Source: ZC4RG17 sp036259475 (lineage in GTDB: Bacteria > Actinomycetota > Acidimicrobiia > Spongiisociales > ZC4RG35). Taken from it: a stretch of 20,231 nucleotides of DNA. Under the pieces are notes generated by a model. The model saw only the letters and a program-made list of their open reading frames with translations, did no database searches and was not told the DNA's origin. The position numbers and the translations under genes are program-made. Location of the stretch: positions 1 to 20,231 of the forward strand of contig DATABS010000032.1 in assembly GCA_036259475.1 (NCBI GenBank). The letters are read 5' to 3'. The stretch's first letter is position 1. Every line of letters begins with the position of its first letter. Of the stretch, positions 6,827-12,994 are shown one piece after another.

Positions 6827-8296
6827 GTGTTCCTCGTGTTTCTCGTGTCCCTGTCCCTGTTTCCAGTGGCGTCGCCGCCCGAGACAGTGCTCGTCAAAGA
6901 CGAAGTCGCTCCCCTGTCGTCACCGGCCGATTCGGTCCTCGGTTGGCGGCGTGTTCCGGTCGGCCAGGCACCTCAGGGCGCCGAGACGGTCCCGAACGTT
7001 CGCCTTTCCCTCCTCGATCACGACCCAGACGACGAGCCGTTCGGGCCGGATCAATGGGCCCTGGGCGAGCTCGGCGTAGCCCGAGCGTGGCACGAGACGA
7101 CGGGCGGTTCCCGCGTGATCGCGGTGATCGACAGCGGCGTCCTGACAGGGCATCCCGACCTGGCCGACCGGATCTTCACCAACATCGGTGAAACTCCGGG
7201 AAACGATGTGGACGACGACGGGAACGGCCTGGTCGACGACGTGCACGGCTGGGACCTGATCGACGGCGATAACGACCCCACTGACCCCTCCCAGGGCCAC
7301 GGTACGGAAGTGGCCGGTGTCGCCGCCGCTTCTCTCAACGGCGTGGGTGTCGCCGGCATCGCTCCTACGGCAACGATTCTGCCGATACGGGCATGCACGA
7401 ACAGTTGCGAGCTCTTCACCGTCGCCTGGGCCGTCACCTACGCCACCGACATGGGAGCCGAGGTCATCAACCTGTCTCTGGGAGGTTTCGCCAGTGAGGC
7501 GGGGCCGTTGGCGGACGCTGTCAGCTACGCGGAGGAAGCCGGAGTCCTCGTGGTGGCGGCGGCCGGCAACACCGGGACGAACATCGACGGAACCAGCTTC
7601 GTACCCGCCGACCTCCCGAACCCCAACCTGGTGGCAGTGGCCGCCACCGACCGCCACAACCGGCTCTGGGCCGAGTCGAATTTCGGGCCCAACTCCGTCG
7701 AGTTGGCCGCTCCGGGCGTCGAGATAGTCACCACCACGCTCGATTCGTTGGGAGGCTACCGGACGGTCACCGGCACCTCCTTTGCGGCCCCCCATGTGTC
7801 GGCGACTGCGGCACTGATGCTGTCAGTCAATCCCGCCTTGACCCCAACCCAATTGATCGACCGGCTCGGCCGGCACGGTCTGGCGACTGCCGACCTTCAG
7901 GGAACCACCGTCCACGGGACCCGGCTGCGAACGGACACGGCAACTGTATCCGCACGCCTGACCGACATCGACGGTGTCTTCGAAGCCGACATCGTGTGGA
8001 TGGCGCTGGAGGACCTGACGAGCGGCTGCAACCCGCCCACCAACGACCGCTACTGCCCCGACGACCCCGTCACCCGGGGACAGATGGCCGCCTTCCTCCA
8101 CCGAGCCCTCGACCTCTCCCCCGGGCCCGACACCTTCGCCGACGACACCGACTCCATCTACCAGACCCACATCAACGCCCTCGCCCACGCCGGAATCACC
8201 CGCGGCTGCAACCCGCCCGCCAACGACCGCTACTGCCCCGACGACTCCGTGAGCCGCGCCGAGATGGCGGCGTTCCTCCACCGGGCCGGGCGCTGA
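6827..8296 (+). CDS. Secreted subtilisin-family (S8) serine protease with two SLH-like repeats
   Basis: This is a 489-residue exported protease. It has a hydrophobic N terminus (1-16), a short possible pro-region (17-85) and an S8 catalytic domain (about 86-375). The catalytic triad is complete: Asp102 in VIAVIDSGV, His158 in GHGTEVAGV and Ser318 in GTSFAAPHVSA. Asn248 in AAAGNTG fits the oxyanion hole. A DDDGNG acidic loop (129-134) may bind calcium. Two Cys-x8-Cys SLH-like repeats close the protein (about 380-488); the first has lost its FxDD opening. The GTG start is supported by the signal sequence and the -10 element just upstream. It is transcribed away from the four minus-strand SLH genes. 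Targets might be the neighbouring surface proteins, but that is a guess. Confidence 0.9.
   Translation: MFLVFLVSLSLFPVASPPETVLVKDEVAPLSSPADSVLGWRRVPVGQAPQGAETVPNVRLSLLDHDPDDEPFGPDQWALGELGVARAWHETTGGSRVIAVIDSGVLTGHPDLADRIFTNIGETPGNDVDDDGNGLVDDVHGWDLIDGDNDPTDPSQGHGTEVAGVAAASLNGVGVAGIAPTATILPIRACTNSCELFTVAWAVTYATDMGAEVINLSLGGFASEAGPLADAVSYAEEAGVLVVAAAGNTGTNIDGTSFVPADLPNPNLVAVAATDRHNRLWAESNFGPNSVELAAPGVEIVTTTLDSLGGYRTVTGTSFAAPHVSATAALMLSVNPALTPTQLIDRLGRHGLATADLQGTTVHGTRLRTDTATVSARLTDIDGVFEADIVWMALEDLTSGCNPPTNDRYCPDDPVTRGQMAAFLHRALDLSPGPDTFADDTDSIYQTHINALAHAGITRGCNPPANDRYCPDDSVSRAEMAAFLHRAGR
7964..8290 (+). repeat. SLH-like array, two repeats (S8 protease)
   Basis: Two units are spaced 180 bases apart, with near-identical DNA across the GCNPPxNDRYCPDD segment (8024-8065 and 8204-8245). 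The array runs opposite to those at 44-6756, so matching DNA lies in inverted orientation across the divergent spacer. Confidence 0.85.
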
Positions 8297-8338
8297 GCTC
8301 AGATTTCGGTCCGGGCGGTACCTCGGTTGAGTGGGCGT

Positions 8339-8361
8339 CGGTCCACACAGAGTGCGGACCG
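8339..8361 (+). terminator. Weak inverted repeat after the S8 protease gene
   Basis: CGGTCC (8339-8344) and GGACCG (8356-8361) pair across an 11-base loop, about 43 bases past the S8 stop codon. No T-run follows, so it is at best a partial or non-canonical terminator. It could equally be an operator for the glycan operon that starts at 8410. Confidence 0.25.
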
Positions 8362-8397
8362 AGACACACACGACCTGGTCTACCCGGGTTCCGGTCT

Positions 8398-8403
8398 TAT
8401 CAT
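8398..8403 (+). promoter_or_regulatory. Likely -10 element (TATCAT) of the glycan operon, leaderless
   Basis: TATCAT is close to the TATAAT consensus and ends 6 bases before the GTG at 8410, the spacing expected for a leaderless mRNA. No Shine-Dalgarno motif precedes that GTG and no clear -35 is visible. It sits in the 113-base gap 8297-8409, the only sizeable gap before the six overlapping genes. Confidence 0.5.
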
Positions 8404-8409
8404 CCCGCC

Positions 8410-9717
8410 GTGTCGCCTTCCACCGATCGACGGATACGCATCGCCGTGGCGGGGGCCGACGTTCGCTCCCTCGCATCCTCTCTAGCCGATGGGCTGAGCC
8501 GCGAGGGCCTGGATGTGTCGAGCCGGCGACTCTCCGCTCGCACCGGCGACTGGCTCGTAACCGCCCAGCCGATCAACGACAAGATCAAACCCGAAGCAGT
8601 CATCGTTCCTGACCAAGCGAGCCGATCGGCAATCGAGTCGCACAATCCCGACGTGATCGGCGACGTGTGGGTGTGGGACGGAACCGACAGGCAGCTTCCA
8701 GGGATGCTGGCGTCCCGCTATCGCCCGACGCGGCGCTATGCCGGCGCACGGGTCGGTGTGATCGGCTACAACCTGAAGTTCTTTCGCCCGATCGAACAGC
8801 ATTTGCGCCGGCTCCCCGGCGTCGAGGTGAGAGTCGCCGAGTGGCCCAAGTTCGCGGTCGGCTCACCGCAGTCCACCGAGGACGTCCTGGAGTGGGCTTC
8901 GGTCATCATGTGCGAGTGGGCCGGACCGAACGCCGCCATCGCCAGTCGTCGCCGCCGGCCGGACCAGCGTCTCGTGGTCCGCTTCCACCGGTTCGAGTTG
9001 GAACGCGACGAATGGCGCGACATTCTCATCGATCAGGTGGACACCGTGGTGGCGGTCGGCGAGCCCTACCGGCGGCGCATCCTCGAAACGACTGAGTGGC
9101 CGGAGGAGCGCCTGACAGTGATTCCGAATCTGGTGGACCTTGCTCAGATGGACCGCCCCAAGGTCGCTCGTGCCGCCCTCACGCTCGGGCTTCTCGGGGG
9201 ATCGCCGTGGCGCAAGCGTCCCGACCGGGCGCTGGACGTACTGGAGGAGTTGCGTCACCACGACCCACGCTGGCGACTCCACATCAAGGGAGCGATGCCG
9301 GAAGAAGAACGCTGGCGTTGGGAGGACGCGGATTACGCCGCCCGATACGAGACGCAATTCCGACGAATGGAGGCACTCGGTCACGCAGTGGTCTGGGACC
9401 CGGCCGGCCCGGACGTCGCGGAATGGTTCCGTTCGGTCGGCCACATTCTCTCGACCAGCGACGACGAGAGCTTCCACCTCGCCCCTGCCGAAGGGATGGC
9501 TTCAGGCACCCTACCGGTGATCTGGCCCTGGCCCGGTTCGGACGAGATCTACGAGCAGCACTGGATCGTCGATGACCCGGCGGCGGCGGCCAACGCCATC
9601 CTCTCGCGTAACAGCGCTCACCGTGCAGCCGCCCGTCGTGAAGTTGCCCGCTTCGGCCGCGAGCGGGTACTCCCCCAATGGGAGCAACTATTACTCCCCG
9701 TAGAATCGTCGCCGTGA
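8410..9717 (+). CDS. GT4-like glycosyltransferase (first gene of the glycan operon)
   Basis: This is a 435-residue predicted cytoplasmic GT-B glycosyltransferase. An extra alpha/beta segment (about 8-95) precedes a Rossmann-like N-lobe starting ARVGVIGYNLKFF (113-125). The C-lobe starts about 255 with LTLGLLGGSPWRKRPDRAL. The classic EX7E motif is Glu353-SFHLAPA-Glu361, followed by GMASGTLPVIW, so a retaining enzyme using an NDP-sugar is likely. Donor and acceptor cannot be told. I chose the GTG at 8410 because protein-like sequence begins there and the -10 element lies 6 bases upstream. The open frame extends back to 7996, but that part overlaps the S8 gene and encodes Arg/Pro-rich shadow sequence. 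Its TGA overlaps the next gene's GTG. Confidence 0.82.
   Translation: MSPSTDRRIRIAVAGADVRSLASSLADGLSREGLDVSSRRLSARTGDWLVTAQPINDKIKPEAVIVPDQASRSAIESHNPDVIGDVWVWDGTDRQLPGMLASRYRPTRRYAGARVGVIGYNLKFFRPIEQHLRRLPGVEVRVAEWPKFAVGSPQSTEDVLEWASVIMCEWAGPNAAIASRRRRPDQRLVVRFHRFELERDEWRDILIDQVDTVVAVGEPYRRRILETTEWPEERLTVIPNLVDLAQMDRPKVARAALTLGLLGGSPWRKRPDRALDVLEELRHHDPRWRLHIKGAMPEEERWRWEDADYAARYETQFRRMEALGHAVVWDPAGPDVAEWFRSVGHILSTSDDESFHLAPAEGMASGTLPVIWPWPGSDEIYEQHWIVDDPAAAANAILSRNSAHRAAARREVARFGRERVLPQWEQLLLPVESSP
9701..9706 (+). promoter_or_regulatory. Possible internal -10 element (TAGAAT) before the GT2 gene
   Basis: TAGAAT matches TANAAT and ends 7 bases before the GTG at 9714, inside the 3' end of the previous gene. 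It might give a secondary leaderless start inside the operon. No -35 is visible, and such hexamers also occur by chance. Confidence 0.35.
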
Positions 9718-11255
9718 CCTCCGATGACCGCGCCCTGAGTGACGAGCGCACGTTGCGCCTGCGGGCCGAAGAGCGCCTGGCGCAGGAAGTCGACCGGACC
9801 AAGCTGTGGCGGCGTCGGGCCGAGGAGCGACAGGCGCGGATCGAGAGCCTCGAGGAGCGGTTGCGGCGTGAGGAACGACGCCCGAGGATCGTCAGGTGGG
9901 TGACCGGCCTCCGCCGAGCTGTCATTTCTTCGTCCGACACTGCCTCCGAACCGGCTCCCCGGATGCCGGATCAGTCGGCGTCTCCCCGCCCCCGCCTCGC
10001 CTCTGTTTCGGTGGCTGCCCTCGCCGACCATCCGGCGATCGCGCCGGTCCTCGACGAGGCCACGAAACTCGACCCCGTCGCCGATCCGGGAGTCCTGGCT
10101 TCGGCCGATGTGGTCGTGATCGATGAGGGCGGCTGGTCGCGGCTGGATGGCGATGGCCGTGACACCCTGCGCGCGGCGCTCTCCGGGGCCGGGCGCCCCC
10201 CTCTAGTCGTCTGGACAGAGGTCGGTGACATTCCGGAACTGAGCGACCAGGCCGTCGCCACGGTCAATCATCGACCCGGTCCCGCTAACCGGTTCCTCCC
10301 GGGGTCCTACCACCGTCGACCTCCCCGCCTCGAGGGACAAGACGCTCTCTTCGTGACGGCCGAGGACCTGGCAATGCCCTCCGCCGCACTCATCACGGAG
10401 GCCTCCCGCGGTCGGCCGGTCATGTTGGGCTCTCATGAGTCGGACGCCGCCGTGGCCGCCCATCAGGCGTTGCGGTGGGCTTTCCGCCATCATCGGCCCA
10501 GCCGCCGGCTGGGGCAGCTACTCGATCTCGTCGGTGTGGCCCATCCCGACCCCACTCCGTCGGTGGCGGCGATTCTGGTGTCGAACCGGCCCGAACTGAT
10601 CCAGGACGCCATGAACCGCCTCGCTAGACAGACGTGGCGGCCCACGGAGATCATCGTGGGGCTGCACGGGTTCGACGATCCGGGCCTACGCCCACCGGCG
10701 GAAGACATCCCGATACGGATCCTCGGTTTCGACGAGCGGCTCACCTTGGGCGAGTGCCTCAACCGGGCGATCGAATCCACCCCGTCCGACCTCGTCGCAA
10801 AGATCGACGACGACGACCACTACGGCCCCGCCTACCTCGAGGACGCGGTCCGGGATCTGGACTCGTCGGGCAACCCCATCGTCGGCAAGGCCACGGTCTA
10901 TGCCTACCTGTCCTCCGACGATACGACGGTGCTTCGTCGCCCAGGGACCGAGCACCGTCGACTCGACGGGACGATGGGAGGCAACACCTTCGTAATGGAA
11001 CGAAGCGTGTGGGAAGCGGTGCCATTCCCCCATCGTCCCCGCTTCGTCGACACGATCTTCCTCACCGCCGCCCGCCGGCTCGGCTTCACCGCATACTCGG
11101 GGTCGCGCTTCGAGTTCTGCGCCGTCCGCCACGGGGCCGCCCACACCTACGCCGCCTCCGACACAATGCTCGCCGCCGGTTCCGATCCCGCCTGGTCCGG
11201 CTTTCATCCCGAACGGGCGTTCGTGCCGGACCTGGAGGCGACGGTTTCGGCGTGA
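9714..11255 (+). CDS. GT2 glycosyltransferase with N-terminal coiled coil
   Basis: This is a 513-residue protein. Residues 8-58 are rich in Glu, Arg and Leu and predict a coiled coil. Residues 95-265 form an alpha/beta region I do not recognise (for example SADVVVIDEGGW, 130-141). Residues 283-480 are a GT-A fold GT2 domain: PSVAAILVSNRPELIQDAMNR opens it, AKIDDDDHY (362-370) supplies the DXD metal site, and GGNTFVMERSVWEAV (422-436) follows. I prefer the GTG at 9714, which overlaps the previous stop as GTGA and has TAGAAT upstream. An ATG at 9678 would add 12 residues. The coiled coil may pair it with a partner enzyme or the membrane. Substrate is unknown. Confidence 0.8.
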   Translation: MTSDDRALSDERTLRLRAEERLAQEVDRTKLWRRRAEERQARIESLEERLRREERRPRIVRWVTGLRRAVISSSDTASEPAPRMPDQSASPRPRLASVSVAALADHPAIAPVLDEATKLDPVADPGVLASADVVVIDEGGWSRLDGDGRDTLRAALSGAGRPPLVVWTEVGDIPELSDQAVATVNHRPGPANRFLPGSYHRRPPRLEGQDALFVTAEDLAMPSAALITEASRGRPVMLGSHESDAAVAAHQALRWAFRHHRPSRRLGQLLDLVGVAHPDPTPSVAAILVSNRPELIQDAMNRLARQTWRPTEIIVGLHGFDDPGLRPPAEDIPIRILGFDERLTLGECLNRAIESTPSDLVAKIDDDDHYGPAYLEDAVRDLDSSGNPIVGKATVYAYLSSDDTTVLRRPGTEHRRLDGTMGGNTFVMERSVWEAVPFPHRPRFVDTIFLTAARRLGFTAYSGSRFEFCAVRHGAAHTYAASDTMLAAGSDPAWSGFHPERAFVPDLEATVSA

Positions 11256-12994
11256 GAGTGGCGTTGCTGTCCGAGGGTCGGATCGAACAGGACCCCCGTG
11301 CCCGCGCCCTGGCGTGGAGCCTCCGTCATGTGGGTCACGAGGTGATCGCGGTCGATTCCACCGGAGCGGCGACGTGGGCGGACACGGCCCTCGGAGTCGC
11401 CTCGCGGGTTCCCTCCGGTTTCGGGTCGCTCGGCTCCCTCGCCCGACGCGCCCAACCTCCGATCATCCGCCGCTGGCTCCACCGTCGCCGGTTGGCCGCC
11501 GCCACCCGCAAGGCGAGGCCTGACCTGGTCTATCCACTCTCCCCCGACCTGGTGGCAACCGCCGACCGAGCTGCTGGCCGGGGGGCCGTCGTCCGGCCAC
11601 CGGGATGGACCCCCGCCTTCAGGGACATCACACGCCTCGCCCCGACGGACCATCGCTTTTCCACCTCCCCGGCAGGTCCCGGCGTCGCCCACCATCTCGA
11701 GGTCGACACCTCCCCGCGGGGAATCCCTTCCCCGGGCCGCCACGCCGGACGGCGCGTGGCCCTCGTCCACCGTCACACCCCGACCACTCCCGCCCGCTAC
11801 CTGACTTCCGCCCTCGAAAGAGCAGGAGTGGAGGTAGTGGCTCGCGGGGTCGAGTTCGATTTCGCCGAAGCCGACGACCTCGACGCCGTTATCATCGTCG
11901 AGAGCCCGTTTCCCCCGCCGCGGCTCATCGGGGAGCGGTCGTCCGTGCCCGTCCTGTTCTGGGTGCACCACGGCGAACACCATCTGGGCGCCAACCTGCG
12001 CCTGGTCGACCGGCTACGCCCCGATGCGGTGCTGCTGGCCCACTCTTGGCACCTTGCTCACCGGTTCCCGGTGCCCGTCCACCGCTTCCCCTTCGGCGTC
12101 CCGGTCGAGCTCTTTCCGACCGCCCCCAAACCCTGGGCCGAGCGGACGTTCGACGTGGCGATGGTCGGCGCCGGGATGTTCAAGGAAGGCAGCCGTTACG
12201 ACGTGCGCCGCGATCTCGTCGCTCGCCTCCAGGCCGGCCTGGGGGAAAGGGCCATGTTCCCCCAACGGGTCCCGCCCGAGGAACTCGCCTCCATCTACGC
12301 CGACACCCGGATCGTGATCAACGACGGCGGCCGGCGCCATCACCCGATCACGATGCGCCTTTTCGAGACAGCCGGAGCGGGATCGTTGATGCTCACCGAG
12401 GATCAACCGGGTACCGACGTGCTCTTTTCCCGTAGCCACTACCGGGTCCTCCAGCCGGAGGCAGCCTTCGAGCAGGTGACCACTCTGGCGGAGGATCCTG
12501 AAGCCGAGGCGGCGGCCGAAGCCGCCCACCGTCACGCCTTGGCACATCACACCTACGACCAACGCGTCGACGAGCTGATGGACATCATCGCGGTCACCCG
12601 ACCGGCCGGCTGGGTCGGACGCCCTCGAGCCGGCTCAGCTCTGGCCCGGCTCGCCGACGAAGACGTCGATGTTGACACGGTTGTCACCGACGACCCCCGA
12701 CTCGCCGAGCAGCTGCCCGACCGGATCGTATGGGACATCGATTCGATAGCCGACCGGATGAGCGACGGAGGCCGGGTGGATGCCGCCGCGTTGACCCGAG
12801 CCGATCCCCGCCTCGACATGGTGGTCGCCGGCACCCGTCGATATCTATATGCCGACCACGCGATCGCCGAACAGGTGGCCCAGGCCGTGACCCGCCACCA
12901 CCCTGATGCGTCGTTCAGCCACCACGGCGACCTGCTCCGGGCGGACACCGGGACGCTCGAGCGCTACCGATTCGCCGGCCAGGAGGGGAAATGA
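11252..12994 (+). CDS. CgeB-like glycosyltransferase with extra N- and C-terminal segments
   Basis: This is a 580-residue protein, longer than the usual 350-400 of CgeB-like enzymes. Residues 1-125 look like a GT-B N-lobe (VRVALLSEGRIEQDPRARAL). A second Rossmann-like start lies at 168 (RVALVHRHTPTTPARYL). The CgeB/Glyco_trans_1_2 (PF13524) region covers about 235-445: FWVHHGEHHLGANL, DVAMVGAGMF (301-310), then MRLFETAGAGSLMLTED (368-384) and HTYDQRVDEL. Residues 450-580 are a separate acidic domain I cannot assign. The GTG at 11252 overlaps the upstream stop (GTGA), with GGAGG 13 bases before it; a second in-frame GTG lies at 11258. The frame upstream to 10634 is a shadow of the preceding gene. 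It ends with ATGA shared with the next gene. Confidence 0.8.
   Translation: MRVALLSEGRIEQDPRARALAWSLRHVGHEVIAVDSTGAATWADTALGVASRVPSGFGSLGSLARRAQPPIIRRWLHRRRLAAATRKARPDLVYPLSPDLVATADRAAGRGAVVRPPGWTPAFRDITRLAPTDHRFSTSPAGPGVAHHLEVDTSPRGIPSPGRHAGRRVALVHRHTPTTPARYLTSALERAGVEVVARGVEFDFAEADDLDAVIIVESPFPPPRLIGERSSVPVLFWVHHGEHHLGANLRLVDRLRPDAVLLAHSWHLAHRFPVPVHRFPFGVPVELFPTAPKPWAERTFDVAMVGAGMFKEGSRYDVRRDLVARLQAGLGERAMFPQRVPPEELASIYADTRIVINDGGRRHHPITMRLFETAGAGSLMLTEDQPGTDVLFSRSHYRVLQPEAAFEQVTTLAEDPEAEAAAEAAHRHALAHHTYDQRVDELMDIIAVTRPAGWVGRPRAGSALARLADEDVDVDTVVTDDPRLAEQLPDRIVWDIDSIADRMSDGGRVDAAALTRADPRLDMVVAGTRRYLYADHAIAEQVAQAVTRHHPDASFSHHGDLLRADTGTLERYRFAGQEGK
12981..12990 (+). promoter_or_regulatory. 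Strong Shine-Dalgarno site for the GT2-pyruvyltransferase fusion
   Basis: AGGAGGGGAA directly precedes the ATG at 12991, inside the last codons of the CgeB-like gene. It is the best ribosome-binding site in the window and fixes this start, which overlaps the upstream stop as ATGA. Confidence 0.8.

Noticed and set aside
7996..8409. Upstream extension of the first glycosyltransferase into the S8 gene
   Set aside because: The translated extension is Arg/Pro-rich shadow of the SLH repeats. The GTG at 8410 follows a -10 element and starts ordinary protein sequence.
10634..11251. Upstream extension of the CgeB-like gene
   Set aside because: It overlaps the GT2 domain of the preceding gene and reads as Arg-rich shadow. 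The GTGA overlap at 11252 is the natural start.
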